A DNA stretch of 64,000 nucleotides from Acidobacteriota bacterium (GCA_016700175.1 CP065003.1:2180001-2244000), one strand, 5' to 3'; positions 51,982 through 62,192 are shown, numbered from the stretch's first letter. Translations and numbers: made by a program. Notes: generated by a model not told the origin, from the sequence alone.

Positions 51982-53820
51982 CTACTTCTTGTACTCGAGG
52001 ATCAGAGTCGTCGTCTCTCCCGCCTTTACCGTGATAGTCGGAGCTCCTACGATCGCCGCCGCCAGCCTTCTCTCGACCTCTTCGGGCTTTTCGTCCGGGT
52101 CCAGAAATTTCCAAAGGCTATATTTGTAGGTCCCGGGCTGAAGACCTAAGTCAAAGGTCCCGTCCGGATTCGCGCCATCGAAAGAAGCCCGCTCGTAAAG
52201 ACTGCCCGGGCCGGACTCGCGCACAAGGACAATGCCATCGAGCAACGTCGCCGGATCTCTAACGAAACCGTTTATACGGCCGGCCACCGTGCCCATATCC
52301 GTACCCAAAATGACGACGATATCGTTCAGCTCATCGCCGGCCTTGATGCTTATCTCCCTATGCGTCATATCCCTGCCAGAAACAGATACGGAGCGGATAT
52401 AGTGATCGTCAAAATCAGCATGGATCTTGTACATTCCCTCACCCAGCCCTACGGCACGGAAGACCTTGGCACCCGCGGGAACTCCTGAATCTGCAGGCGC
52501 CTCTCCAACGGCCAGTATTTTCCAGTTCTCCCGCTTCGTATCCGCGATCATCAACAATGTATCTTCGGGCAGATCCGAACCGTCTGAAGTGGCGACCAGG
52601 CCGCGGACGGTCGCCCCTCGGGGAATCTCGACGATCAGGTTACTGATATTCGAATCGTCAATCACAATCACTTTCGTTACGGCCGGGTAGTATTCCTTTT
52701 CCGGATCCTCCGGTTGATACTTCATGAATGGGCTGCTGCCGGTTTGTTTGAATGTCAGTTTGTATTTCCCTTTCGGAAGGTAGCGGACCTCCCATCTTCC
52801 TTCCTCGTCAACGTCAGCTTCGTCCGAACCGCCGGTCAAAAGTTCAACGCTTCGCATCAGGTCGGAGCCGGCGTTCCCGGTAAAGAATTCCGGAAACTCG
52901 AGTACCGGCTCAAATCTTACAGTGATGCCGTGCACGGGGTTCCCGGAGCCCTTTTCCACCACTGTTCCTGAAATGCTGAAAAGACGCCTGTCCGGGATGG
53001 TGATGTCGACCCCAGTTCGTTCGCCTCCGGCGAGAAGGGTTACCGTCTCGGCTTCCGCCGCGTTGGTTACACTCGGAGCGAACGTACTAAGCAGGGTTGC
53101 TGGAGGAGGTATGGCGAAGGTATCCCAAAGATCGAGATCCGAAGAAACGCTTTCGTATTTATGAGGCGCGGGCTCGCCGATGCTGACAATGTAATCTCCC
53201 GGCAATAGACCAGTGATCCGGTAAAATCCACCGCCGTCCGTTGTCGCGAGAACCTCTCCGGCGATCTCGATGGTTTTGCCCGACGACCTGGGGCCCATGA
53301 GCAGGATGGCTTTTACTTGCAGTCCGACTCCGACCTCGCCGTCAGAGTATTTTACGGTTCCGCTTAAAGTCCCGCCCCGTTTCGCCTTCAGGTCGATCCG
53401 GTATTCGCCCGGCCCAACGATCTCTATCTTCTGGAATTCCACGACCGGAGGATCTGCGCCTTCAAACGCGGGGTAATTGTCCACCGTTTCCGGGTTCAGA
53501 ACCCCTGCGGTCTTGACGAATGGATGGAAAGTTCCGGCCGGGACCTTCCTGATCTCGTAGTTGCCTTCGCCGTCCGTTCGCACAAAATCAGATTCGAAAT
53601 CGCCATCGACGGCCTTAAGCCCGACCACTCCGTATCTCAGAGGCCGGCCCGTGTCTTCATAGATCACCTTTCCTTTAACGGTGGCAATGCCCGGTTTGGG
53701 CGGCGGCACCTCGCGTTCCCAAGGTTCGAGGTCTTCGTCCTGGGCAAAGACGAACGTGCAGGAAAGCGCGGTGATCAGAAGTGCGAAAATAAGACGAGTG
53801 GGAATGAGTCGGGCGATCAT
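51982..53820 (-). CDS. Secreted CarboxypepD_reg-like multidomain protein 1
   Basis: 612 residues. Signal peptide about 1-26 (IFALLITALSCTFVFAQ). At least four transthyretin-like CarboxypepD_reg repeats: VKGKVIYEDTGRPLRYG (about 44), LSGTVKYSDGEVGVG (about 153), ISGTVVEKGSGNPVHGI (about 284), VRGLVATSDGSDLPED (about 405) and a final AGRINGFVRDPATLLDG. No transmembrane barrel or TonB plug is present, so it is not a SusC-like receptor. The domain often serves as a stalk or carbohydrate-binding fold. First of three adjacent paralogues; function unknown. Confidence 0.82.
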   Translation of the reverse strand: MIARLIPTRLIFALLITALSCTFVFAQDEDLEPWEREVPPPKPGIATVKGKVIYEDTGRPLRYGVVGLKAVDGDFESDFVRTDGEGNYEIRKVPAGTFHPFVKTAGVLNPETVDNYPAFEGADPPVVEFQKIEIVGPGEYRIDLKAKRGGTLSGTVKYSDGEVGVGLQVKAILLMGPRSSGKTIEIAGEVLATTDGGGFYRITGLLPGDYIVSIGEPAPHKYESVSSDLDLWDTFAIPPPATLLSTFAPSVTNAAEAETVTLLAGGERTGVDITIPDRRLFSISGTVVEKGSGNPVHGITVRFEPVLEFPEFFTGNAGSDLMRSVELLTGGSDEADVDEEGRWEVRYLPKGKYKLTFKQTGSSPFMKYQPEDPEKEYYPAVTKVIVIDDSNISNLIVEIPRGATVRGLVATSDGSDLPEDTLLMIADTKRENWKILAVGEAPADSGVPAGAKVFRAVGLGEGMYKIHADFDDHYIRSVSVSGRDMTHREISIKAGDELNDIVVILGTDMGTVAGRINGFVRDPATLLDGIVLVRESGPGSLYERASFDGANPDGTFDLGLQPGTYKYSLWKFLDPDEKPEEVERRLAAAIVGAPTITVKAGETTTLILEYKK

Positions 53821-53884
53821 TTCTGTTCCTCCAAAACAGGTTCAGGCTGTTCCGCGCATATACTGCGGAAGAGCTGAAAGTTTC

Positions 53885-55642
53885 TTACTTGTCAACGGAC
53901 AGTGTCATAGAGAAATTTGTAATCTCTCCCTTGCGGATCTCGACCTGCGGAGCGCCTTCAGTCGACTTTTCGATCCAATCCTCAGAATCGGAATCGCCCC
54001 GGGACCGAACGACTACAAAATATCTGCCAACAGGTAGTTGTAGTTTAATCTCGCCGCTATACCCTATCAATCCGCCCCCGAATCTGTCCCAGGCTGCCTG
54101 CGCTTCTTTATCAACGGGAATCAGAGAAATCGCGTTGCCCGCCGCGGGCGTCCCGTCTTCTCGATTGAAGCGCCCCACGAACTCGCCGGGCTCACCGGAT
54201 AGAACGATTGAAACGCTCCTCAAGGCCTGTCCTTCAGCAACCTCGATCTTGTCGGAGATCTCTTTACCATCTAGAACCACACGCTTAATGTATCTCCCGG
54301 ACGAAAAAGCTCGCCAGAAGTAGGTTCCTTCCGATAGCCCCGAGATTTGAAAGTCCCAACTCTTCTGCCCAATACTTGTGCTCTTGGAATGGCCACTTTT
54401 CCAGTTGGTGTCGTGTTGAGAGAACTTACGCTCAAAATCTATAAGATAGAGGTCTATCGGCGGAATCTCTTCATTTCCTTCGACGGTTAGGGTGCCCGAC
54501 ACTGATGAGGTCGGAGGCAATTCAAAAACAAGATCGCGAATGCCTTCGCCCGGGATCGAGATCTCTTTGTCGATGACCGCATAGATCGGAATCTGCTCTC
54601 TTGAGCGGGAAACAGGCTCGATCCGGACTCGATAGTTTCCTTCCCTGATATCCGTAAGACTGAAGGAACCGTCACTTCCAGTCTTCGCGATCGTGTCATA
54701 AACAAGTTCAGTTACTGCCTCCGGCACCTTTCTTGTGAACCTCAACTGAACATTTGAGACCGGCTTGAGGGTTTGCTTGTCAACGACAAATCCTGAAACA
54801 TCTACGACCTGCCGTTTCGGAATCACGATGCGCAGATCGGAAATATCTGAGCCCCAACCGACGTTCAACGTTTCCGCCCCCTCTAGATCTACGGAATTCG
54901 GATAGAAGAAGTAGAGGGTTGACTCCTTCCAAAAATCGCCTCGATCTGTGAACCTGTCATCACCGCCTGTATTTGCGGGTTCAACGACCCGGATCAAATA
55001 GTCGCCGGGAAACAATTGCGTGATTCGAAAGTATCCCCTGTCGTCGGTCCGGCCTGTCGCGACTTTCACAAGTTCGTCTTCCGTTACCGCAGCCCCCTTG
55101 CGAAGTATTGAGATCTCCACACCGATTGCCGGCGCGCTATCTTCATAGCTGACAAAACCAGCTATTACGCCCCCTCGTTTCGCGAGGACCGTGACTGTTT
55201 CTCGATTCCTTCCGTCCAGCCTTATTAGGGGAAAGTGCTTTTCGATTTCCTGCAATGAGAGGTCTATAGATCCTCCGAAGAAATCATTGATACTGCCGGG
55301 ACTCAAAATGTTAGGACCGACTACGTCGACGACATAAACTCCCGGAGCGATCGAATCGATAACAAACTCACCGTTGTCGTTGGTGAGTGTACGATCCCAC
55401 GAACGAAGGTCCTCGTAACGTATCGAACTGTTGGTTTTTGTGTACTCAGTAACCTCTATCAAACCCACTCTCGCCCGCCTTACAGGCAGTCCGGAATCCG
55501 CGAAGACGACTCGGCCACGGACTTCTGACATTGACGGGGATTTTGGTGTTGATTCGGGAATGGGTGTTAATTGTGCAAACTGATCACTTCCGGATATCGC
55601 AAGTCCGAACAGTACTATCGCAGTAGCCAACAGAGTTCTCAT
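53885..55642 (-). CDS. Secreted CarboxypepD_reg-like multidomain protein 2
   Basis: 585 residues. Signal peptide about 1-22. Repeats begin VRGRVVFADSGLPVRRARVG (about 41), IAGFVSYEDSAPAIGVEIS (about 160), VSGFVVDKQTLKPVSNVQLRF (about 285) and VSGTLTVEGNEEIPPIDLYL (about 390). A region GEFVGRFNREDGTPAAGNAIS near 490 is a further repeat. Layout matches the neighbours 51982-53820 and 55712-56917, pointing to tandem duplication with strong divergence. Codon use is slightly less GC-rich than the neighbours (impression by eye). Confidence 0.8.
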   Translation of the reverse strand: MRTLLATAIVLFGLAISGSDQFAQLTPIPESTPKSPSMSEVRGRVVFADSGLPVRRARVGLIEVTEYTKTNSSIRYEDLRSWDRTLTNDNGEFVIDSIAPGVYVVDVVGPNILSPGSINDFFGGSIDLSLQEIEKHFPLIRLDGRNRETVTVLAKRGGVIAGFVSYEDSAPAIGVEISILRKGAAVTEDELVKVATGRTDDRGYFRITQLFPGDYLIRVVEPANTGGDDRFTDRGDFWKESTLYFFYPNSVDLEGAETLNVGWGSDISDLRIVIPKRQVVDVSGFVVDKQTLKPVSNVQLRFTRKVPEAVTELVYDTIAKTGSDGSFSLTDIREGNYRVRIEPVSRSREQIPIYAVIDKEISIPGEGIRDLVFELPPTSSVSGTLTVEGNEEIPPIDLYLIDFERKFSQHDTNWKSGHSKSTSIGQKSWDFQISGLSEGTYFWRAFSSGRYIKRVVLDGKEISDKIEVAEGQALRSVSIVLSGEPGEFVGRFNREDGTPAAGNAISLIPVDKEAQAAWDRFGGGLIGYSGEIKLQLPVGRYFVVVRSRGDSDSEDWIEKSTEGAPQVEIRKGEITNFSMTLSVDK

Positions 55643-55711
55643 TTCTATCTACTCCGGTTCTTATTCAATTGCTTGGCGTTCTGCAGTGAAAGAGCGTAGA
55701 GGTAACGCAAC

Positions 55712-56917
55712 CTACCAGTTCGTCTTACCCAAAACGATCCGTACATCAGTAAATACATCCCCGCTTCTGAGTTCGAATTCTCCGTTTTGGGCTTCGATCC
55801 CTCCGATCGTCACAGACTTGATCGGGACTCCCCCGATCGTGTTAATCGCATAGTTTCCCGGCTTCAGACCACAGATATCGAAACCAATCGAAGACACTTC
55901 TTTCAACGATGCACTTCCGGTTAAGGGCCAAGACGGAGTTGGTTCTAATAGGTAATCCTCAGAAGTGGGGTCGCTGTAAAGAAGTTGAACAATCAAGCCA
56001 ATCCGCAATGACGATCCGGGACCGGCCTGAATCTCGCCGATGAAACATGCACCGCTCTCCACGAAGAGTGTCACGTCAGACAAATTGGAATTCTGAATTG
56101 AGACTTCGGTTTTTTTCCTCTTTACAAACATTGAATATGGATCGTAGCCAACTCCGATTTCCTCGAAGGGTGGTCCTTGGAAAGCCTCAAATTCATATGT
56201 GCCGACAGGCAAGTTGTGTATCGTCCATTTTCCGCCCTTATGAACCGCTGAAATGAACGACGGCATCGCAACCCGCTTTCTGACTGGTTCGATCGGCTCG
56301 TCGAAATTGTCTGGCGCTTGAGACCAAATAGACAACTTGAAACGTTCCAGCGGTCCTCCCGTTTCCGAATCTATGACCTTGCCTGAAATGCTGTAGGTTT
56401 CGATCTGCGCCAATGAGAAGTCAGCCGTTTCCGTTTCTCCCTTTGCGAGTTTGATCGTCTTGGAACTTGCGAAGGCAGATGAGCCTGGATAGTACGTCTT
56501 CAGGACCCAAGGGGATTCGTGCACATCCATTGCTCTGGGGGATTCGTCCCCAAGCGAGTATCTGATCGGCTCGATCGCGCGAATCTTGTATTCGCCGTAA
56601 AGCAATCCTCCAAGACAATATTTGCCTTCGCCGTCAGTTTCCGTAGAAGTCTGGATCGAGAAATGTTCCCTCGGTCCGGGCATGACTTTATAAGGAGTGA
56701 GAAGAAGAGCCTGAACCAAGAGCCCTGAAGCTGGCTTGCCTTCTGAAGTCTTGATCTTTCCTTTGACAACTCCATAGAAATCCTGCTTTGAATCATGGCA
56801 CCCAAGGGAACCATCTCCGCGTCCTTCGCCATACACTAGTCCGGCAAAGAAAGCGCCGGCAACAACCGCATACACGATTCCAAGAAGCAGTCTGTTTGAT
56901 CCATGCTGATGGGTCAT
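55712..56917 (-). CDS. Secreted CarboxypepD_reg-like protein 3 (short)
   Basis: 401 residues. Signal/anchor about 10-30 (LLLGIVYAVVAGAFFAGLVYG). Three repeats: VKGKIKTSEGKPASGLLVQAL (about 50), ISGKVIDSETGGPLERFKLSI (about 175), and a last strand-rich domain with CFIGEIQAGPGSSLRIGLIVQLL (about 290). The C-terminus ends VFTDVRIVLGKTNW like the other two (IVVILGTD, SIVLSG). It lies first in transcription order; gaps between the three genes are 64-69 bp, so one transcript is plausible. Confidence 0.78.
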   Translation of the reverse strand: MTHQHGSNRLLLGIVYAVVAGAFFAGLVYGEGRGDGSLGCHDSKQDFYGVVKGKIKTSEGKPASGLLVQALLLTPYKVMPGPREHFSIQTSTETDGEGKYCLGGLLYGEYKIRAIEPIRYSLGDESPRAMDVHESPWVLKTYYPGSSAFASSKTIKLAKGETETADFSLAQIETYSISGKVIDSETGGPLERFKLSIWSQAPDNFDEPIEPVRKRVAMPSFISAVHKGGKWTIHNLPVGTYEFEAFQGPPFEEIGVGYDPYSMFVKRKKTEVSIQNSNLSDVTLFVESGACFIGEIQAGPGSSLRIGLIVQLLYSDPTSEDYLLEPTPSWPLTGSASLKEVSSIGFDICGLKPGNYAINTIGGVPIKSVTIGGIEAQNGEFELRSGDVFTDVRIVLGKTNW

Positions 56918-57004
56918 AGGAGAATTCTCAAGAAAACTTCAGACGCTTTGGGACTATATCACTTTCGAATGTAAGTACTGAGAGTTTCCTACCCGTAGAG
57001 AAGT

Positions 57005-59341
57005 TTACTCAACCCCCGGGCGCTTTCCGTTGAAAAGCGCTCCACGGCCGACGAAGTACAGGAACAAAGCGAGAGCTATGAACGGCAGCATCGCCAGCCA
57101 GTCGGAGTTCGGGCCGTCGAAGAACGGATTCATCGCCGTCGACCAGGCCAGGAACATTTCGAGCGTGTCCTTCATATAAACCGCGCTGATCGCCAGAAGG
57201 ATGCCTGCAAGCGCACCGCCGGCGATGTAGCCCGACGCAATGAGCACTCCCGGACTCTTGTCCGTTTCCGCCTGCACTTCTTCTTCGGTCATTCCCTTGC
57301 CGTCCAGCCTGCGCCTTACGATCTTGTCCACCGCGAACCTCACGAGGCCGCCGGCGAAGATCGGAGTCGAAGCCGAGATCGGAAGGTAGACCCCGACCGC
57401 GAACGCGAGGGAGGAGATTCCGCACATTTCGAGCACGACCGCGATCATCACCCCGATCAGTACAAGCCCCCACGGAAGCTGCTGGCTGAGGATCCCCTCG
57501 ATGATGTAGCTCATCAGCGTCGCTTTCGGGGCGTCGTACTTGTCGACGTTCTGAAACGTAGGCTCGCCCTGCGCATTGACACCGGTCTGAGTCTGCTTGA
57601 GCACGCCGTTGATACCGGGATCAACCAGGTACGCAGGCTGCCCCTGCATGTTGACCAGATAGCGCCCGACCGGGCCTCGCTTCGGATCCTTGTTGTGCCA
57701 GACCCTGTAGTTCTGCTGGTCGGATTCTCCGACATAGCCGCCCGGCCGTTCCGCGACGAGTTCGCCGCCGGATGTCAGGAGCTCGTCTGCCGGAACGCTG
57801 AACCCCTGCACGAACGCCGTCGGTTCGACCTCTTGGTAAACGGTTGAAGAGCTGTTGAGCTGTATCAGGATCGGACCGAGCACCAACGCCGAGACAAGAG
57901 CGCCGACCAGGATCGCGATCTGCTGTTTCCAGGGTGTGCCGCCGACCCAGAATCCCGTTTTCAGGTCCTGCGAAGTGGTCCCTCCGTTCGAAGCCGCGAT
58001 GCAGACGATGCCGCCGACCGACAACGCCGTGACGAAGTACGGGTCGGGCGCGGTCCATCCGACGAGCAGGAAGACGAGCGAGGTCAGGAGAAGCGTCGCG
58101 ACCGTCATTCCCGAGATGGGGTTCGAAGACGATCCGATCTCCCCGGTAAGCCTCGAGGAAACGGTCACGAAAAGGAACCCGAACACGATGATCAGTATCG
58201 CGCCGAGCAGGTTCATCTTCAGCGCAGGGACAAAGGTGATCACAACGATAAGTACGAGGATCCCGATGACGACGAGCCGCATCGAGAGATCGCGGTCGGT
58301 GCGCGGATGGTCGGTGCCTTCGGCGAGCTTCGCGGCTCCCCTGAAATCCGCCAGCCCGCCTTTCAGTCCGTGAAGAATGATCGGCAAAGAACGGATCAGG
58401 CTGATGATTCCGCCCGCGGCGACGGCGCCGGCGCCGATGTAGAGGATGTAGCCCTTCTGGATGTCGGAGATCGACATATCGGCGATCGTCTTCGCCGTCT
58501 CCGGCAAGAGCGGCGCTGCCGATCCCGATCCGAAGTACTTGATCATAGGGATCAGCACAAGATACGAGAGCACGCCGCCTGCGCACATGATTCCGGCGAT
58601 CTTCGGCCCGATGATGTAGCCGACGCCGAGCAGCGCCGGGTTGTTTTCGAGCGAGATCGAACCGCCGCGGAACGTGTCGCCGAACTGCTTTTCGGGATAC
58701 TCTTTCCAGCCGGCGAACACCTTCATCACCGTGTTGTACAGGAACCCGACGGCGAATCCGATCGAGATGATCAGACCGCCCTTTGCCGCGGCCGAATCTT
58801 CGCCAGTAGTCGCGATCTCGGACGCAGCCCTCGATTCCTCGCTGGCGCCCGCCTTCAGGACCTCGGCGCAGGCGGTTCCTTCCGGATATTTCAGAATCCC
58901 GTGCTGGTCGTGTATCAGCGCTCGTCGCAAAGGGATCATCATCAGGATCCCCAGAAGGCCTCCGAGCACTGCTACCAACGTTACTCGCCAGATCTCCAGA
59001 TCGAACCCGAGGATCATTATCGCCGGCATCGTCACGCCGACTCCGAACGCGATCGATTCGCCCGCCGATCCCGCCGTCTGCACGATGTTGTGCTCGAGGA
59101 TCGTCGCGTCGCGCACCCCGATCTTCGAGAGAATGCGGAACAGGGTTATCGAGATGACGGCGACGGGGATCGAGGCCGATACGGTCAGCCCGACCTTCAG
59201 GACAAGATAGAGCGACGAAGCCCCGAACACTACGCCAAGAAGAGTTCCGACGATCAAAGGCGTGATCGTCAGCTCTCTCATATCGTTTACTTTGTCGGAA
59301 ATATACGGGCGGAACTTCTCCAGGAAAGGATTGTTTGCCAT
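57005..59341 (-). CDS. OPT-family oligopeptide transporter
   Basis: 778 residues with about 15-16 hydrophobic segments. The N-terminal ELTITPLIVGTLLGVVFGASSLYLVLKVGLTVSASIPVAVI in sense and DATILEHNIVQTAGSAGESIAFGVGVTMPA in sense are those of the bacterial OPT group (PF03169). A large hydrophilic insert of about 100 residues lies near 515-615. Family members move peptides or metal chelates with protons. It is divergent from the M14 carboxypeptidase gene, so peptide breakdown and uptake may be linked. Confidence 0.93.
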   Translation of the reverse strand: MANNPFLEKFRPYISDKVNDMRELTITPLIVGTLLGVVFGASSLYLVLKVGLTVSASIPVAVISITLFRILSKIGVRDATILEHNIVQTAGSAGESIAFGVGVTMPAIMILGFDLEIWRVTLVAVLGGLLGILMMIPLRRALIHDQHGILKYPEGTACAEVLKAGASEESRAASEIATTGEDSAAAKGGLIISIGFAVGFLYNTVMKVFAGWKEYPEKQFGDTFRGGSISLENNPALLGVGYIIGPKIAGIMCAGGVLSYLVLIPMIKYFGSGSAAPLLPETAKTIADMSISDIQKGYILYIGAGAVAAGGIISLIRSLPIILHGLKGGLADFRGAAKLAEGTDHPRTDRDLSMRLVVIGILVLIVVITFVPALKMNLLGAILIIVFGFLFVTVSSRLTGEIGSSSNPISGMTVATLLLTSLVFLLVGWTAPDPYFVTALSVGGIVCIAASNGGTTSQDLKTGFWVGGTPWKQQIAILVGALVSALVLGPILIQLNSSSTVYQEVEPTAFVQGFSVPADELLTSGGELVAERPGGYVGESDQQNYRVWHNKDPKRGPVGRYLVNMQGQPAYLVDPGINGVLKQTQTGVNAQGEPTFQNVDKYDAPKATLMSYIIEGILSQQLPWGLVLIGVMIAVVLEMCGISSLAFAVGVYLPISASTPIFAGGLVRFAVDKIVRRRLDGKGMTEEEVQAETDKSPGVLIASGYIAGGALAGILLAISAVYMKDTLEMFLAWSTAMNPFFDGPNSDWLAMLPFIALALFLYFVGRGALFNGKRPGVE

Positions 59342-59620
59342 TCGGTTCGGGGACCTCCGGAAGATAATGTCGCGAAGTGCTCTGGGATGAAAACCTGCGG
59401 TAATCTACACCTCACGGTCGAAAAAGGCAACGGACTCGGCAGCCGGGAGCGTTTTCGTTTATACTCTTCGGAAATCCACTCTTATCGATTGAGCGATCGC
59501 ACTTGTGCAAAGGCCATTGCCAGACTACGGGAAGTGTCTTGGATATCGACATCTTCGCGCACTGCCGATCACACCTCGATCATTGATGTTTTCGACGATC
59601 CTGAAAACCTGAATAACCCA

Positions 59621-62017
59621 ATGAACTCTTCAAACTCGAATAAGACCTTTGCGCTTCGTCTTGCGCTCTTCCTGCTCACTGCTCACTGCTCGCTGCTTAC
59701 CGTGATAGCTCAAGAGGTTGGGCAGGCACAGGTCCTGCCCCGACAGAAACCCTCCCAAAGCATCCCGGCCCCGAAGGACGTTCTCGGCTTCACTCCCGGC
59801 GACGATCGGAAGCTCGCCAGCTGGGCGCAGATCGTCGACTACTTCAAGAAACTCGACGCCGCAAGCGACCGCGTAATGTTCCGGGAGATCGGGAAGACAA
59901 CTGAAGGCAGGCCTTTCGTTTACGCGATAATCTCGTCGCCGGCTAACCTTGCAAAGCTCGACGAGTATGTCGAGATCAACGACAAGCTCGCTGACCCGCG
60001 GAAGATCAAGCGCGACGACGCGGAAGCGCAGAAGCTGATCGAAAAAGGAAAAACGTTCGTCGTGATCACTCACGGGATCCATTCGACGGAGGTCGGATCG
60101 ACGCTCTCTTCGACGCTGACCGCTCACAGGCTGGCGACCTCGAACGAAGGGGACGTCAGAAAGATCCTGGACGAGACGATCATTGTGATGGTGCCGTCGC
60201 TTAACCCGGACGGCGTGGACATAGTCAAGAACTGGTACGACAAGACGCTCGGGACCAACTTCGAGGGCACGTCGCCGCCCGAGCTCTACCAGAAGTACGT
60301 CGGGCACGACAACAACCGCGACTGGTACGCATTCACGCAGGCAGAAACGCGCCTGACCGTGGACAAGATCCACAACGTCTTCCACCCGCAGATAGTCCAC
60401 GACATCCACCAGCAGGGGCAGAACGCGGCGAGGTTTTTCATTCCGCCTTACGAGCCGCCGGTCGAGCCGAACGTCCCGAAGCAGCTTATCGACGGTTACA
60501 CGGAATTGGGCACCTGGGTCGCGGAGCAGATGCGCGAAAAGGGCTTTGAAGGGATCACTACCAACACGACGTACGACGCGTGGACGCCCGCGAGGGCATA
60601 TTCGCATTATCACGGCGGGGTCAGGATCCTGAGCGAAACGGCTTCGGCAGAACTTGCTACGCCGATCGAAGTCGAATTCGACGATCTGCGGGGGCGCAGG
60701 GGCTTCGACGCTAAAAAGGAATCGGCAAACTTCGGGCCCGTGTGGAAGGGCGGAAAATGGACACTCCGCGACGTCACGAACTATATGACGGCCGGCGCTC
60801 TGCACGTGATGAAGCACGCGGCGGAAAACCGCGAGACTTGGCTTTCGAGATTCTACGAAATAGGAAAGGAGGCTACGAGGCCCAGAATCAACGGAGAGCT
60901 GGTTGCGTTCGTCCTCCCGAATCCGGACAAGGAAGGCGAGAAGCCGTCCCAAAAGCTGTTCAACCGTATGGACCTGGTTTCGATCCTTAGGCGCGCGGGA
61001 GTAGAGGCCACAGTCACCGACGATCTGAAAGTCGGCGCGAAAAGCTACGGAAAGAACACCGTCGTGATCGAGCTCGCTCAGCCGTACGGAGGCTTCGCAA
61101 AGGCGATGCTCGAAAGGCAAACCTATCCCGATCTGCTGGATGAAGAAGGCAAGCCGATCCCGCCATACGATGTAACGGCGCACAATCTCGCGCTGTTGAT
61201 GGGAGTCGATATCGAACCGGCGTACGACCTTGTCAGCTATTCGCGTACCGAAAGAGGCGCGGGCCGCGGCTGCAGCAGCGGCGGTTCCGACAAGCCGGCG
61301 GTTCCGCCCCACGGCGTTTACAGGTCGCCTCAGCCCTCGATGGACGAAGGCTGGACCCGCTGGGTGATCGAACAGAGGAACAAGGACCGGTGCGACCTCA
61401 CATATTCTTCCGTCACAAATACCGAGATCCTCAGCACTTTGAAGAACCGTACGTCGGTCGTCTTTCCCGATCAGTCGCCGAACTCAATACTGAAAGGCTA
61501 CGAGAAGGACTCGATGCCTGAAGAGTATGTCGGCGGCATCGGTGAAGAGGGAGTTGCGAAGCTCAAACGGTTTGTCGAGGACGGCGGAACGCTAGTGTTC
61601 CTGAACCGGTCATCAGACTTTGCTATCGAACAGTTCGGCTTGCCTCTGAAGGATGTCGTAGACAAGGTGGAGCAGAAAGACTTCTATATTCCCGGATCGA
61701 TCCTGCGGATCGACGTCGACACCTCGCATCCGGTCGCGAAGGACATGCCGAGCGATTCGATCGCCTGGTTTGAGCGCTCGCCTGCGTTCGAGGTCCTCGA
61801 CGAGTCGAAGGTGAAGGTCATAGCGAGATACCCTTCCGATCCCTCGGAGATCCTGCTTTCGGGCTGGGCGCTTGGGGTTGAAAGGATCGCCGGCAAGGCG
61901 GCGGCGGTCGAGATCCCGATGGGGAAAGGGCACATCATTCTTTTCGGCTTCCGGCCGCAGTACAGGGGACAGAGCTATGCGACGTTCCCTCTGTTGTTTA
62001 ATGCGATGCGGCGGTAG
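59621..62017 (+). CDS. Secreted M14-family zinc carboxypeptidase
   Basis: 798 residues from the ATG at 59621; a much longer frame begins upstream but has no coding features there and lies antisense to the transporter. Signal peptide about 10-27 (LRLALFLLTAHCSLLTVIA). Zinc site HSTE (His154, Glu157) in THGIHSTEVGS, third ligand in IVHDIHQQGQ (His260 or His263), substrate-binding DNNRDWYA, and the likely catalytic Glu in SETASAELATP. The C-terminal 350 residues form a separate domain with a GATase-like fold (FVEDGGTLVFLNRSSDFAI, VEIPMGKGHIILFGFRPQYRGQ in sense), common in large M14 proteins of this type. Confidence 0.9.
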   Translation: MNSSNSNKTFALRLALFLLTAHCSLLTVIAQEVGQAQVLPRQKPSQSIPAPKDVLGFTPGDDRKLASWAQIVDYFKKLDAASDRVMFREIGKTTEGRPFVYAIISSPANLAKLDEYVEINDKLADPRKIKRDDAEAQKLIEKGKTFVVITHGIHSTEVGSTLSSTLTAHRLATSNEGDVRKILDETIIVMVPSLNPDGVDIVKNWYDKTLGTNFEGTSPPELYQKYVGHDNNRDWYAFTQAETRLTVDKIHNVFHPQIVHDIHQQGQNAARFFIPPYEPPVEPNVPKQLIDGYTELGTWVAEQMREKGFEGITTNTTYDAWTPARAYSHYHGGVRILSETASAELATPIEVEFDDLRGRRGFDAKKESANFGPVWKGGKWTLRDVTNYMTAGALHVMKHAAENRETWLSRFYEIGKEATRPRINGELVAFVLPNPDKEGEKPSQKLFNRMDLVSILRRAGVEATVTDDLKVGAKSYGKNTVVIELAQPYGGFAKAMLERQTYPDLLDEEGKPIPPYDVTAHNLALLMGVDIEPAYDLVSYSRTERGAGRGCSSGGSDKPAVPPHGVYRSPQPSMDEGWTRWVIEQRNKDRCDLTYSSVTNTEILSTLKNRTSVVFPDQSPNSILKGYEKDSMPEEYVGGIGEEGVAKLKRFVEDGGTLVFLNRSSDFAIEQFGLPLKDVVDKVEQKDFYIPGSILRIDVDTSHPVAKDMPSDSIAWFERSPAFEVLDESKVKVIARYPSDPSEILLSGWALGVERIAGKAAAVEIPMGKGHIILFGFRPQYRGQSYATFPLLFNAMRR

Positions 62018-62027
62018 TGAAAGGCCA

Positions 62028-62115
62028 CGGATTTCACGGTGTAAGAAGAATGAAGAGGCCACGAATTTCACAAATTGAAAGCAGCCACGGATTTCACGGA
62101 TTACACGGATTAATT
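62028..62115. repeat. CCACGGATTTCACGGATTACACGGATT-type repeat cluster, + orientation
   Basis: Words GGCCACGGATTTCACGG, GGCCACGAATTTCACAAATT and GCCACGGATTTCACGGATTA are repeated between 62025 and 62115. Inverted copies follow at 62280-62312 (GTGTAATCCGTGTAATCCGTGG) and 62474-62521. A single copy also lies at 30355-30383. The gap 62018-62628 has no gene apart from these and one terminator. Confidence 0.7.
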
Positions 62116-62153
62116 TGCTTCTGACGAAAGTTCAGTTATCTTGAACCCGGTCA

Positions 62154-62192
62154 AAAGGCGGCGACCCCTTATATTGGGGCTGCCGCCTTTTC
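62154..62192 (+). terminator. Terminator downstream of the M14 gene
   Basis: AAAAGGCGGC (62154-62163) pairs with GCCGCCTTTT (62183-62192), with an inner CCCC/GGGG stem. It is followed by CATTAG, so the T run is short, and the stem is self-complementary in both directions. It lies 137 bp after the stop. Confidence 0.65.

Noticed and set aside
58307..59620. Upstream extension of the M14 gene giving a 1236-aa frame
   Set aside because: The extension is antisense to the OPT gene, has no family features, and puts the signal peptide in mid-protein.
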